64,000 nucleotides of DNA from Allolobophora icterica (taxonomy: Eukaryota > Annelida > Clitellata > Crassiclitellata > Lumbricidae). Both the position numbers and the translations under genes were made by a program. The stretch spans positions 9,169,873 to 9,233,872 of the forward strand of contig OY744605.1 in assembly GCA_963556255.1 (NCBI GenBank). Reading direction: 5' to 3'. Of this stretch, positions 34,886 to 45,677 are shown one piece after another (within the stretch, counting starts at the first letter, position 1; each line of letters opens with the position of its first letter). The notes under the pieces are model-generated. The model searched no databases, had not been told where the DNA came from, and was given only the letters and a program-made list of their open reading frames with translations.

Positions 34886-36800
34886 GTAGCTTACAGTGTT
34901 TAATGACATCTTTCGGCCGCCAGGGCCGCTGACGTCAACCTCAGCTCACAGTAATTGAACCAAAACTGCAACTAACATAGACACCTTTAAAACGCTGTTA
35001 ACCGATGCTATATAAATGTCAGCTGTTGCGCGCCATGCTGTATGAGCGTTTCCATGCGACCTATTATTTTAGGTAAGGTTGACGTCAACGAACAAGGTAG
35101 CCAAAAGATGTTACTGAAATGAAAATTACTACTGGTGATTATGTTAGGTTAGTTAATGTTTAACGACACCGTGTTATAACAAATATGATTAGCGTCGTCC
35201 TCCTCCTTCCTTCAGGCTTGTGACGAGCACTACCAGAGTGAGTACTGGCAGTAGTAGTAGTTTCAGTTTAACGACACTGTGTGATAGGATCAGTCGCGTC
35301 GCCCTCTTTCTTTATCCAGTCTTGGGACTGGCACTGCCAGAGTACGAGCAGTGGCGGAGTTCAGTATCGGAAGATGGTTAATTTCCGTTTACAGTGTCGG
35401 TCAATAGCATTTTAAGGTGTCTAAGAAGACCAACACAGTATTTAGCGACACCTTGTGGCTGCATGAGCCGTTGGCGCCGCTTTAAATTTACCTATCACCG
35501 TGTTTAAATATATGCGGTTATTATGCACAGGAGGCAGTCTATGCTTAACGACGCTCTGTCATAACAAAGATGATTTGCGTTGCTTCCCTTCTTTGTCGAG
35601 AAGTATACGACTGGCACCGCCAGTGAACGGGAGTGGTGGAGTTAAAATAAACGGTGGAATTTAACAGTTTAACTATATATCTTATGGCAACAAATGCCGT
35701 TGACGTCGGCAGAAATTACAATGAGCAGTTCTCACAGTTTCAATGGCATCATACTGGTCCATAGTCAATCGGATACAGTGTCCCACAGTTTATATACAAC
35801 CACTCAGGACGCAGGACTTCTCTCATTGAGTAATTCACTTTCTGTCTAGATCTTATTATCGAGGAACTAGATGCAGTACTTTTATTATTAATCCAAAGTT
35901 TAACGTCGTCTTTTGACATCAATGGCCGTTGACGACAATTTACAAGTACAATTCACAGAAAACAAAATACTTATAGCATCCGAGAGACACCATTTAAAGG
36001 TGTTAAACAGAGCTGCACAATATCACTATTGTCACATCATTTAAAGCAATATATCTAATATTGTTTATGATACACATATTAATAAAATGTTCGATGCAAT
36101 TTAAACAGTATTTTGGAACAATTACCACACACAAGAAATATTTAAACAATTTCAAATATAAATGCACAGTCGGCCCTATTTTCTTATTTCTTAATCTACA
36201 GTCCAATGACATTCCATAGTAATATCTACTGCTACAATCATATCATGTATGAAATAGTAACAATTTCATAAACAGCATTCACATTAAATGAAACATGTGG
36301 TATACCGGTTTTTTTCTTCTTCAAATAACTGTTCAGGTGTTCTACACACTCAACTATAAATTTAGTTGATTAACAAAGCATATATGAACATATAATTACA
36401 ATCTTTAAAGTTGGATTTCAATGTATTCAAATCACAATTACCTGTATATTTCCCTTATAGCAATACAACACTGCTGCACTATTCAAAGTAATATTTATTC
36501 CAATACATAAACCAAATCATACCAAGTACGACATGTAAGAACCAAATGTTGGAGGATAGTAACAGAAATACTCATTAATCAATATGTTATATATGTAAGT
36601 AATTTACTAACATAAGAGTTTTATTATAATTATATATAACATAACATAACATACCCAAAATTTAACAACTGCAAGAAAATTGTCATATAGGTTCTTCAAT
36701 AACCCATATGAAAAAAGAAATAACTAAGGCTGATGCATGAATTTTATTATAAAAAAATGTATTCTAATAATGTAGTACTTAATAAAATAAAATAAAATAA
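34886..36800 (+). repeat. BMR repeat copies, plus orientation, with three module-A units
   Basis: Module B at 34895-34940, 35435-35480, 35660-35710 and 35890-35945. Module A at 35150-35250, 35265-35365 and 35543-35650. From 35885 to 36660 the long module order matches 29640-30870, including 'ctatgatacacata', 'caattaccacacacaagaaatattt', 'ccaatacataaaccaaatcat' and 'gttggaggatagtaacagaaatactcattaa'. 36660-36750 resembles 38460-38500. No coding. Confidence 0.7.
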
Positions 36801-37248
36801 AATGCACAAGGAAAAAATATTTACATATTTACAGATTTAACAAAGATGAAAAAAGTACTGTCGTTCTACTTTTTCTTATTTGGCGAATATCTCACTTAAA
36901 AGAGGTGTCGAATTTTTTGACAGTTCTCAGCTTCGTATGCCATATATTATTTCGTGCTTCTTGTGGTGTATGCATGTATAATGTATAATGTATTATGTCC
37001 TCAATAATGGCACGCATTATCGTGGCTTCCGTTGAATAATGTGAGAATAGGACTGGCACTGAATCTTTCGTAAGAAGGATATGGATAGCTTTAACAACAG
37101 TTTCTCCTCTTACGCTAAAGTATTTCTGTGGTGATTGATTGCTGACAAATATTTGGATTAAAGATAGGAATTAAATATGTTACACTTTTATATATACCCT
37201 CCATAAACCTATTTTAAAGGTGTGTAATGGTGTGGCTTCACGGTCTTA
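36801..37248. other. No gene; BMR debris
   Basis: 'aaaagaggtgtcgaat' and 'gacagttctcagcttcgtatgccata' (36898-36950) are BMR phrases. The rest is unrecognised. Confidence 0.45.
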
Positions 37249-37356
37249 GGACCCATAGAATGGAACAGCCTTCCATCTACAGACCTTCAATGCACATCTT
37301 TTGCTCAATTTAAATCAACAATAAAAACCCATCTATTCACATTATTCTATAACTAG
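37249..37356 (+). mobile_element. CR1-type LINE 3' end
   Basis: A 36-codon frame without stops: GPIEWNSLPSTDLQ ... FAQFKSTIKTHLFTLFYN then TAG. This is the classic C-terminus of CR1-clade ORFs (WNSLP ... SFKSxLKTHLF). It follows a BMR 'ttaaaggtgtgtaa' phrase, so the insertion is extremely truncated. Confidence 0.75.
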
Positions 37357-37702
37357 GCATGTAGCGCAACGCACTTTCGTGTAAGACTTGTCTAATTAAA
37401 ACGCGCTAAAAATGTTTAGTTGTATTGTATTGCATTAAATTGTATTGTATAATAATTATTGCAACAGTCCAATCGATAACATCTATCTCCATCTGGCGAA
37501 TGAAGTGTCCAACTCTTGAAGGAGTTACACGAACGCGCCGCCATCTAGCGAATGTGCTGGTAACTTTCATTCGCAATAAACGCAGTGAAAACCCATCGGA
37601 AGTCAGCGTTGATTCGCAAAATCAATACTAACAACAGGACGGCGGCAGTTGAGCCCGGTCTGTTGACTTAGCGCAAAAAGCCGATGGTCGGACAGCCTGA
37701 CT

Positions 37703-38130
37703 GTCAATAGTAGCCGTATGCTTCTCTGAATCGTTTATGAGCGGAGTGGTAAAAAATAATGACAGCTGCCAACAATCGCGAGACCATAGCAGAGAGCAAA
37801 TATGGAAATGCATTATTGCATTCCTTTGATTCGCACATTGAGTAATAATATGAAATTGTGGTTTATGAATCTTCATATGATAGTTCCTCCGTTCGTTCTT
37901 TCAAATAGCATTCTGACCACGACATAGGCTTACGCGGATTTAAATCCGGCTGCCTCAGTCCCAGGCCGTTGCCCCATTCCCGCGATTTAACTGTAATTGC
38001 AAATCTATATAGCGCCACTCTGAAAAAGACTCATCAGGTGTTTACCTACTAAATACTGGCAAGTAAGGATAAGACTTTAGTGATCCTAAACATGTCCATC
38101 TTAGCCAATTTTCCTGTCTTCTTTGTGTGA
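37703..38130 (+). repeat. Dispersed repeat X, short copy
   Basis: Starts 'gtcaatagtagccgtatgct' and matches 47088-47820. It includes 'gagaccatagcagagagcaaat', 'ctttgattcgcacatt', 'ggataagactttagtgatcctaaac' and 'ccatcttagccaattttcctgtctt'. It lacks about 300 bp present in the other copy (around 37960). No coding and no recognised ends. Confidence 0.8.
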
Positions 38131-38215
38131 TACTAGTGAACCAACTATTAAACGTTATTAAATAGATACTTGTGTGAAACATGTAATTTGCTAGCATGAG
38201 ATTCTTATTATATGT

Positions 38216-38440
38216 ATCAATCAATCAGTCAGTCAATCAATCAATCAATCAATCAACTAGACATTTATATAGCGCACTCTTCAAAGGTAACTATTCAGAG
38301 GTGCTCCCGTCTCAACCTCGGCTAAACAGAACAGCCTTAAGAGCAGCGTAGAAAGAGGTGGGCGAGTCTCGAGGAAGCGACCGCAATTTGAGAGGACGCC
38401 CATTCCAAAAAGTGGAACCGGCAACGATGATGGAACATAA
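38216..38440 (-). mobile_element. CR1/L2-type LINE 3' fragment inside BMR
   Basis: In minus sense: FWNGRPLKLRSLPRDSPTSF, KAVLFSRG, then a stop, 'gcgctatataaatg' and a tail of TTGA/TGAC repeats (plus strand 38216-38255). The paralogous site at about 52180 has no such insertion. Confidence 0.8.
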
Positions 38441-38609
38441 TTAATATTCAATAATTGAGAATAAGTTGTCATATAGGTGCTTCAGTAGCCAATATGTAAT
38501 ACCAATGACTATGGTTGAGGCAATAGATTCTTGTTATAATATGTGCATCATGATGATGCGATTCTTGATTCAATAGAGTTAAATGTACACTCGCAAGAGG
38601 GAATGACAT

Positions 38610-38622
38610 TAAACGCAGCTGT
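38610..38622. other. Target-site duplication of the I/Nimb LINE insertion, left copy
   Basis: TAAACGCAGCTGT, identical to 45687-45699. Confidence 0.75.
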
Positions 38623-38634
38623 ATTTTTTTTTTA

Positions 38635-39305
38635 ACCATCAGTTTAATGACATCTCATGACAACATCGGCCGCTGACGTCATATCAAACATCGTACATTT
38701 GCAATTTTAAAAACAGCATGCACATTTAAACTATACAGTTCGTTAACACGATTTTCTTTAAACTGTTTCGGTAGCTAACATATTTGAGTCTCGATTTCAG
38801 TTACTAGTAATATGTACAAGAACCATTTATGATTATGTTAAACATTTCTAACAGAAATTCAAGTAAACTGTATAAACGTTATTTAGTATAATTATAGGTC
38901 TAGGCACAGACCATTAATAAACAAGAATTTTAGTTTGACGTATAGAAATACGTACATATATGGGCATATACATATACACGAATAGAAGGTTGCATATCTA
39001 TTTATATGTGGCGTATACAGGAGCGTTTAAGATTATTTACAGCGATGTATTACTTTCAGACAGTGTCACGCTCCCTAACTGTTCCCATCACTCTAACCGA
39101 ATTTCTCCCACGTCCCTAAACAAGCGCGTGACTCTGCCTCTGTACAACTTTAAACACGATTTTCATTTGTGCGCTATTTACACAATCTAGTCAGCATAAT
39201 GCCATTTTACAACATAAGGTCGTTCAAATGTAATAATCGAATGAGTGTCCTATAGCGCTATAGGCTATTGAATTTCTTAGCGTAGCCTGTAATAGGCCCT
39301 AATAG
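38635..39305. repeat. BMR-like segment inside the LINE insertion
   Basis: 'cagtttaatgacatctcatgacaac...ccgctgacgtca' and 'aaaacagcatgcacattta' are BMR modules, on the genomic strand opposite to the LINE 3' half. It sits between the poly(A) end and the (TATG)n tract, so it may be 3'-transduced flank or a later insertion. Confidence 0.5.
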
Positions 39306-39309
39306 TGGT

Positions 39310-39450
39310 TTGTATGTATGTATGTATGTATGTAGCCTATGCATGCATGCATGCATGTATGTATGTATGTATGTATGTATGTATGTATGTATGTATGTAT
39401 GTATGTATGTATGTATGTATGTATGTATGTATGTATGTATGTATGTACGT
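39310..39450 (+). repeat. (TATG)n microsatellite
   Basis: About 140 bp, with a short GCAT run at 39340-39355. In LINE sense it is (CATA)n following the 3' UTR and may have grown from the LINE's own tail. Confidence 0.95.
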
Positions 39451-39803
39451 TTGTATGTACAGGGGCATGTATATTCGTTTATATGTTGAGAATGTTAATA
39501 TACTGCCCGAGAGTTCTTTAAGTGGGTCATTCTCATCAGTCAACATGTTATCGGACTCGTAGCTCCAGCCGAGGTTGTCTACCGACGTCAGCCGAGAGGC
39601 AGTGTGAGATTTCCCAGGTCATGACCCAGCCGGTCAGAACGAATAGGCTGAGCCGGAGTCCTCGGCTGTGCCTGCCGCATGTTGTATGTTGTGGCCCTGT
39701 GTTGGTGCTTTGTCTTTGGTCTGGTGCACTTGAGGGTACGTTTGACCTCAGGTGACCTAATGTGTACAAGTATAGTTGTGTGGTATTGAGATGAAGTCCT
39801 ATA

Positions 39804-40766
39804 CTACAGGATGCGGTCTTTATAGATGCATGCAATCACGCCATATAGCATATTTTGCAAATCAGTGTTACATAAAATATTTTTCAAATTCACATCCAAA
39901 TGCTTAGAGGCACACTTCTCACGAAGTGTCTGTGCAATGTGTTCTTTCTGACAATGTAGTAGCAGATGTGATGTTGTTTCCTGCACGTTGCACATGTCAC
40001 ATAGGCCAGTGGGATGTATTTTGAGATTGTACAATCTGTTATTTAAATTTACATGTCCCAATCTCAACCTCGTTAATTGCACTTCTTTTCTCCGATTGTA
40101 GTCTATGTACTTAATGTTAGTGTTAACAGTGGGATATAGAGCCTTGTAGAATTGTCCCCTCTGGTCATTTGTGTATTCCGTTTGCCATTTGTTAATTACA
40201 TAAGAGTCTATCATTAAGTAAACTTCGGACAGTTCTAGGTATTTAGTGGAGTTTACCTGAGTACTGGTAAGAGATTCCTTAGCTAGCCTATCAGCTATTT
40301 CATTTCCTTCGATATCCAGATGACTAGGTATCCAGACTACCTCGACCGTACTCAATGCAATGCCATTATACACTCCAATGGTTTCATCAAGCAATGTGGG
40401 TCTGGATTTTGATATGGATCTTTTGAGGGATGTTACTACGCTTAATGAATCAGAAAATATTACAAAGTGGCGCTTTTCACTGTCATTTTCAGCGATCCAC
40501 TGTAGAGCTTCCTTTATCGCCGTCAATTCCGCAGCGTACACACTCGAATGATCGCATAGTCTCATTGTGCCATATACATGCTCGCTGGGTATGACAAAGG
40601 CTGCAGCAGCTACATTGCCCGCTTTTGACCCATCTGTGTATATACATGTGTGATGCTGGTATTCTTGTATTGTCTCCATCACTAATTGTTTTATACCATC
40701 GGGATGGTCTACCTTTTTGCTTTCTGACTTTCGAAGGCTGGTATTAACCTTTATGGGTTTATTTAA
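39804..40766 (-). CDS. RNase H and C-terminal part of the I/Nimb LINE ORF2
   Basis: It would degrade the RNA of the RNA/DNA hybrid during LINE copying. Type-I RNase H motifs are visible: first Asp in CIYTDGSKAGN, Glu in VYAAELTAIKEAL, Asp in VIFSDSLSVV, last Asp in GNEIADRLAKES. A Cys/His cluster (CDMCNVQETTSHLLLHC) near the end is typical of I-group elements. The frame is continuous with the RT frame above except for the TAG at 40767-40769. The domain itself has no internal stop or frameshift and ends at 39804. An RNase H downstream of RT separates this element from CR1, L2 and RTE. Confidence 0.92.
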   Translation of the reverse strand, partial: LNKPIKVNTSLRKSESKKVDHPDGIKQLVMETIQEYQHHTCIYTDGSKAGNVAAAAFVIPSEHVYGTMRLCDHSSVYAAELTAIKEALQWIAENDSEKRHFVIFSDSLSVVTSLKRSISKSRPTLLDETIGVYNGIALSTVEVVWIPSHLDIEGNEIADRLAKESLTSTQVNSTKYLELSEVYLMIDSYVINKWQTEYTNDQRGQFYKALYPTVNTNIKYIDYNRRKEVQLTRLRLGHVNLNNRLYNLKIHPTGLCDMCNVQETTSHLLLHCQKEHIAQTLREKCASKHLDVNLKNILCNTDLQNMLYGVIACIYKDRIL

Positions 40767-43100
40767 CTAGGGTGGAGTATGAGGAAAGGATGGACCTTTG
40801 AAAGGCATGTTTAATGATGATAGGCACTCAGAGGTTCGTGTATAGATGGATTTGAATTTGCTATGTCTAGTCTTATATTCATTCGTCCAGTGTGGCTGTA
40901 GTGTGTTACTAATTGGGCTGGGTTCACTGCCTTTGATTTTGGTGCTGAATTTCAGAGCGTTCTGCAGGTATCTTAAATGCAGCGGTATTTCCCCACACTC
41001 ATTTTGTAAAGCAGATGCAGAGGTTCCTTTGGCAGCTCCGCAGCATAGCCTCAGTGCTTCAGTTTGAATGGATGTAAGTTTTGCCAGTGAAGTCTTGTTT
41101 GCTGTTGAAAAAGCTATATCACCATACTCCAATATCGGTCGAATTAATGTCCTATAGATAGTCATTAATGTCCTCTTGGACGCTCCCCACGTGTACCCTG
41201 ACACAGCTCTCATTAGATTGAGTCGTCGTTTGCACTTTTCAACGATATAATTTATGTGTGCATTCCATGTTAACTTGTTGTCGAAAACCACTCCCAGGAA
41301 TTTAGCCGTCTTCTCAAGTTTTATGGACTTCTTACCAAGCTTGAGGTCGATTTTCGGTTTAGAGCGTGCATATGAAAAGAGAACTGCCGTGGTTTTATTT
41401 ATTGAGATTTTGAAGCCGTTTTTATCACACCACTCATGGATTGCGTTTAGTGACGATTGTATTTTGTCTTCTATAGTTTTAATGTTTCGGTGGCCGACAT
41501 ATATGGCACTATCGTCAGCAAATAGTGTCATATCAACTCCGTTCAGGCCTGGGGGAATATCGTTTATCATTAGTAAAAATAGTACCGGCGAAATAATGGA
41601 ACCTTGTGGTGTTCCGTTTTCCTGAATGTATTTATCGGATAGTTCGGCTCCGACTTTCACTTGGAATGTTCGATTGGACAGAAAGCTTTTAATCCAGTTA
41701 AACGTGTGACCCGTTATTCCAATATTCTGTAATTTATGGAGGAGTGTCGGTACGTGCAGCATGTCGTACGCTCTTTCGAAGTCAATGAAGACAGCTAGCA
41801 CGCTTTCCTTATTTTTTAACTTTTTTAAGATGTAGTCATGTAATCGGAGAATGTGATGTACGGTACTTTTGTTTTTTCGGAAGCCAGTTTGATTTTTACT
41901 AAGAAGATTATTCCTTTCTAGAAACCACTGCAGACGATTGGTAACCATCTTTTCCATGACTTTGCAAATTGTGGATGTTAATGAGATTGGTCGATATGAC
42001 TCTGGCAATGATGCATTTTTGGTCGGTTTTAGTAACGGCACAATGGTGGAATGGTGCCAGTCGTCTGGTAGGTCACTTTCTTCCCAAATTTTGTTGTAGT
42101 ATGTTAACAGGACTCGCAGTGCGTTTCGATGTAGGTGCTTTAGTAGTTCGTACGGTATACGATCATCTCCAGGGGATTTGTTGCATTTAACGCTTCGGAT
42201 GGCATCTTTTAGCTCGCTAAGCGTGAACTGTGCGTTAAGTGCATCGACTTCAGTATCTAGGGTGATCGTTAGCGACTGCTTATCATTTTCGATTTTCGCC
42301 AGTTCTACGTGTTTAAGAAATTCCTTTGTATAGTTGTCATGACTGCTTGTATTTGCGTATGTTGCTGCTAGTAGATTTGCCTTTTCGAGATTTGTTTCGG
42401 CTTTATTCGAATCTACGGTTAAAGTTGGAATGGTGGTATTTGAGGCAACGCCATTCATACGTCGGGCCATATTCCATACGGTTGCCAGCTTTGTTTCATT
42501 TGTCATTTCGGAGCAGTAGTTTGCCCAACAAGCCCTGGCTTCCGATTTTATAGTATATTTAACAACTGCTTCTTGTTGTTTGTAGGCCACACAGTCTTTC
42601 AATTCTCGTGATTTTTGCATTTTATTGCGGAGTTTATTTCGTTTATATGTAGCCTCACTGCACTTTTCATTCCAGTAAGGTAACGGCCGACGTTTCTTAT
42701 TTTTATCACTTTTGTATGGGGTTCGTCTTGGTATTGAGGTATTGGCGAGATTAGTAAGTGCCTCAATAAAATTACTGAAGGTGTCATTGTTGTCATCATC
42801 CAGTAAGCCTTCCGTTATATGATATTTGCTATTTTCTTTATAGGTCTTCCAGTCAGCTCGTTTTAGCTTCCACAAGTGCATACTAAGTGTGGCCTCTATG
42901 TCTATTTCTTCGTTAATATGTGTCATAGTTACTAGGTGGTTCGACCCTAGGTTTGTGTTTAGTACAGAGTGCCTACAGTTTAGTGCCAAGTCCTGTGTAG
43001 CAATAGATAGGTCTATGACTGATTTGGTCTTGGAGGTATTCGGAATAATAAGGGTTGGTTGGCCTGTGTTAAGTACAGTTAGATTATCTGTCTCTCGCAA
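40767..43100 (-). CDS. Reverse transcriptase (with endonuclease C-terminus) of the I/Nimb LINE
   Basis: A 777-codon frame with no internal break. The first 60 or so residues (LTVLNTGQPTLIIPNTSKTK, then SVIDLSIAT and GSNHLVTMTH) are the end of an APE-type endonuclease, cut where the 5' part was inverted. RT runs from about residue 360: ESYRPISLTS, FRKNKSTVHHIL, AVFIDFERAYD, NGTPQGSIISPVLFLLMIND, catalytic LFADDSAIYVG (about residue 525), FLGVVFDNKLTW. It ends FPHTPP then TAG. The next codons continue in frame into RNase H, so this stop probably arose from a Trp codon. The annotated first Met lies upstream of the 43088 junction and belongs to filler. Confidence 0.93.
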   Translation of the reverse strand: MRETDNLTVLNTGQPTLIIPNTSKTKSVIDLSIATQDLALNCRHSVLNTNLGSNHLVTMTHINEEIDIEATLSMHLWKLKRADWKTYKENSKYHITEGLLDDDNNDTFSNFIEALTNLANTSIPRRTPYKSDKNKKRRPLPYWNEKCSEATYKRNKLRNKMQKSRELKDCVAYKQQEAVVKYTIKSEARACWANYCSEMTNETKLATVWNMARRMNGVASNTTIPTLTVDSNKAETNLEKANLLAATYANTSSHDNYTKEFLKHVELAKIENDKQSLTITLDTEVDALNAQFTLSELKDAIRSVKCNKSPGDDRIPYELLKHLHRNALRVLLTYYNKIWEESDLPDDWHHSTIVPLLKPTKNASLPESYRPISLTSTICKVMEKMVTNRLQWFLERNNLLSKNQTGFRKNKSTVHHILRLHDYILKKLKNKESVLAVFIDFERAYDMLHVPTLLHKLQNIGITGHTFNWIKSFLSNRTFQVKVGAELSDKYIQENGTPQGSIISPVLFLLMINDIPPGLNGVDMTLFADDSAIYVGHRNIKTIEDKIQSSLNAIHEWCDKNGFKISINKTTAVLFSYARSKPKIDLKLGKKSIKLEKTAKFLGVVFDNKLTWNAHINYIVEKCKRRLNLMRAVSGYTWGASKRTLMTIYRTLIRPILEYGDIAFSTANKTSLAKLTSIQTEALRLCCGAAKGTSASALQNECGEIPLHLRYLQNALKFSTKIKGSEPSPISNTLQPHWTNEYKTRHSKFKSIYTRTSECLSSLNMPFKGPSFPHTPP
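43068..43088. repeat. Junction homology of the LINE inversion, inner copy
   Basis: 21 bp (in LINE sense GATAATCTAACTG...CTTAAC) identical to 45657-45677, encoding the same DNLTVLN residues. It marks the point where the inverted and direct halves of ORF2 meet. Confidence 0.9.
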
Positions 43101-43344
43101 GGTGGCGCCAATGGTACGTTAAGCTCTTTACATCTTAGAAAAATTAAATAATATCTTACTTAAAATAAAATAACATCTTGATGCGATCGACAGACTGAAT
43201 TAGTAAAAAAAAGAGAACTAAACGTAGACTCAGCCGCCCTCTGGCCTTAGGAGGAGGATTACGGCATCTGAGCGAACCTACAAATCCGTTCGTCACTGTT
43301 TCGTTTCTTTTTTGAACGGACGGGTATTTTACTGTTCGAACAAA
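43089..43344 (+). other. Inner junction filler and LINE 5' UTR
   Basis: About 255 bp between the RT half and ORF1. 43225-43344 (from 'cagccgccctctggcc') is likely the LINE 5' UTR and internal promoter region. 43089-43224 is AT-rich and of unknown origin. Confidence 0.5.
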
Positions 43345-45126
43345 ATGCCTCGTCGCAAAAGCAGAAGCAGGAAGCTAAACCTCTACTACAACAACAGTAG
43401 TAGTGACAAAAGCGCAAGCGAAAGGATGGTCAAAGAAGCAGCGCAGTCGCCTGATGAACACCCTTCATCTGGCACGACCTCAGACGAAGAAAAGGAATGG
43501 GATCCAACCAGCGACAACCTCTACGATCAACTGGAAGACCAACTCTCCACGAAGAAGACGAAGAAAAGACTGGCAAGGGACGACTTCACGAAACAACCCA
43601 CAACAACAACAACAACAACACAGGAACAACAACGCAGCGTCGGTAAGCGTCAAAGACGCCAAAATACTCAGAAAAAACGAAACGTAAATGTAACCCCGAA
43701 TCAAACTGTTATAACTAACGATAAGCCACAGAATGATGGCGAAATTCAGTGCATTGAAATGGCTGAACACATACACACCCATATACAGGAAAACACGCAC
43801 ACTCATATACAGGAAAACATGCACACTCATATACAGCAAAATAAAACCCAAACTACAGAAACTACACCTGAAACACAAACACACACAAACACTGAACCTG
43901 CCAACATTCACAACAACCCTGCACGTGCACATGTCAAAACACGCCCGGCCCTAACCGATGAGCAACGGAAAAGCCTAATGGAAACCCTCTCCCGTACAGT
44001 CTACATAGCTGGAGAGGGAGGTGAATTAGTAAAATTTTTCAAATCCAAACCCAGACAGCTGCAAAAGGAATTGGTTGAGAAAGCGGGAGGCCCGGTCGAC
44101 AAAGTCTACCGTACTGACCGCGGGCTGAAGCTCATTGCTTCAAATCAATACCAACAGAAAAAACTACTGGAAATAAAAACACTCGATGGCAAACAAGTTG
44201 AGGTCAGCTTACCATTCGCCCTGACCAGGCCACACCCTGCACAGTTGAATAAAATATCTCAACCTCCCATCGAAGAAGCCAACTACTTTGTTAAAGGCAT
44301 AATCTATGGATTGCTAGAAAGCCAGGAAAATCTTGACGAGATTGCCCGGGAAATAGGGGCACAATACATGAAAAGAATAGGAAGGGACCTAACAACCAGC
44401 AAAACTACCTTAATTGCGTACTCTAAGGAGATGGACCTTCCTCCACATGTACATATAGACGGTCAGAGGTACAGGGTTCACCCGTTCATAGCGAAGCCAC
44501 GAAGATGTGATCGATGCCAGAAGTTTGGGCACTTCCCAGATCAATGTCCAAATAACATAACTTGCAGCCGCTGTAGTGGTAACCACATCTACACTGAATG
44601 CCCCAATAAAGACTCTCCTAAATGTGCAAACTGTTCCCAGGAACACAGTGCAGCACATAGGCAATGCCCAGTATACATAAAAACTCAGGAAGTCCTAAAA
44701 ATACGCGCTGTAGAAAAGGTCAGCTATGCTCAAGCACTTCAAAAAGTTGAAGAAGCAGCTAAGCAACCAGTTACTATACAACTAGTTACTCCTATAGCAA
44801 TAACCAACCTACTCAATGACCCGACACTAACATCGAATACTGAACCCTCGAATTCCATGATAGCCTTTACAAAACAGCCAGTAAAGGAGTTTCTTAGCAT
44901 AAACGCAAACAGGTACAAAGCAGTCAACGCAACCACACCCTCACAGGACATGGCCGAAGACAGCCATATTCAGATTGCCAATATTGTTATATTTGTACTC
45001 GGATGTCTAAGCACTATAGACAAACAAGATTCTAAGGCCACAATAAAGAATATCATTTGTAAAGTCGCATCGGAATTTCTGTTTAGTGGCAATATAAACT
45101 TCTGCTGGAGGGATAGCCTAAACTAA
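43345..45126 (+). CDS. ORF1 (Gag-like RNA-binding protein) of the I/Nimb LINE
   Basis: 593 residues from the first ATG (MPRRKSRSRKL); the frame opens 33 bp earlier at a non-ATG codon. The N-terminal third is basic and Gln/Thr/His-rich, with a short His-Thr repeat (HIQENTHTHIQENMHTHIQQ). A folded region follows (about 215-385). Three CCHC-type knuckles lie at about 387-440: CDRCQKFGHFPDQC, CSRCSGNHIYTEC, CANCSQEHSAAHRQC. Such ORF1 proteins coat LINE RNA and act as chaperones. ORF2 starts 50 bp after its stop. The frame is intact, which suggests a young insertion. It sits inverted relative to RT because of the 5' inversion. Confidence 0.92.
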   Translation: MPRRKSRSRKLNLYYNNSSSDKSASERMVKEAAQSPDEHPSSGTTSDEEKEWDPTSDNLYDQLEDQLSTKKTKKRLARDDFTKQPTTTTTTTQEQQRSVGKRQRRQNTQKKRNVNVTPNQTVITNDKPQNDGEIQCIEMAEHIHTHIQENTHTHIQENMHTHIQQNKTQTTETTPETQTHTNTEPANIHNNPARAHVKTRPALTDEQRKSLMETLSRTVYIAGEGGELVKFFKSKPRQLQKELVEKAGGPVDKVYRTDRGLKLIASNQYQQKKLLEIKTLDGKQVEVSLPFALTRPHPAQLNKISQPPIEEANYFVKGIIYGLLESQENLDEIAREIGAQYMKRIGRDLTTSKTTLIAYSKEMDLPPHVHIDGQRYRVHPFIAKPRRCDRCQKFGHFPDQCPNNITCSRCSGNHIYTECPNKDSPKCANCSQEHSAAHRQCPVYIKTQEVLKIRAVEKVSYAQALQKVEEAAKQPVTIQLVTPIAITNLLNDPTLTSNTEPSNSMIAFTKQPVKEFLSINANRYKAVNATTPSQDMAEDSHIQIANIVIFVLGCLSTIDKQDSKATIKNIICKVASEFLFSGNINFCWRDSLN

Positions 45127-45176
45127 ATCGTACTTCTTTTGTTTCTTCTGAACACTAATAAAGCAACCTTCCCAGT

Positions 45177-45677
45177 ATGGGACTAGTTATTTTGCAGTGG
45201 AACGCATGCGGTCTTAACGCTCATTGCGCTCAGCTCAAGCACCTTCTCTCTTGTACAACTACTTCCCCAGATCTCATATGCATCGAGGAAACATTCTTAA
45301 AGGACAAACATAACTCCCCAAGAATTGAAGGATACAGCATTGTCAGAAAAGATTGCAACACCAATGCTAGGGGAGGCCTGGCTACCTATATAAAACTAGG
45401 ATTGAATTTTACAATACTAAATACGGAAGAAATACCACATATAGAAATGCAAGGTATAGAAATTAAAACTACAAGCGGCCACATACAAATTATCAATACA
45501 TATATAACTCCATCACATAACGTTGGAAATGACTTAGCAAAGATTTTTCGAAATAAGCGGACCATAGTAGTCGGCGACCTTAACGCACGTAATGCAGCAT
45601 GGGGATGTACCAAAACAAATGAAAGGGGACACCGACTGGAGCAACTCTTAATGGCGGATAATCTAACTGTACTTAAC
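45177..45677 (+). pseudogene. Endonuclease N-terminal part of the I/Nimb LINE ORF2, cut by inversion
   Basis: It starts at an ATG (MGLVILQWNACGLNAHCAQL). APE-type endonuclease motifs are visible: WNACGLNA (Asn), CIEETFL (catalytic Glu), GGLATYIK, NTYITPS, and VVGDLNARNAAWG (catalytic Asp/Asn). The frame leaves LINE sequence after DNLTVLN at 45677 and stops at 45689. The remainder of the domain is at 43088 downward on the other strand. It would nick target DNA to prime reverse transcription. Confidence 0.92.

Larger units (their letters stand above)
38131..38622 (+). repeat. BMR copy (left half), with a CR1/L2 insertion
   Basis: 'aacatgtaatttgctagcatgagattcttattatatgtat' matches 52130-52180. 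The copy resumes after the LINE fragment with 'aagttgtcatataggtgcttca' and 'catcatgatgatgcgattcttgattcaat' (match 52206-52325). It ends in TAAACGCAGCTGT, where the big LINE is inserted. The right half continues at 45687. Confidence 0.75.
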
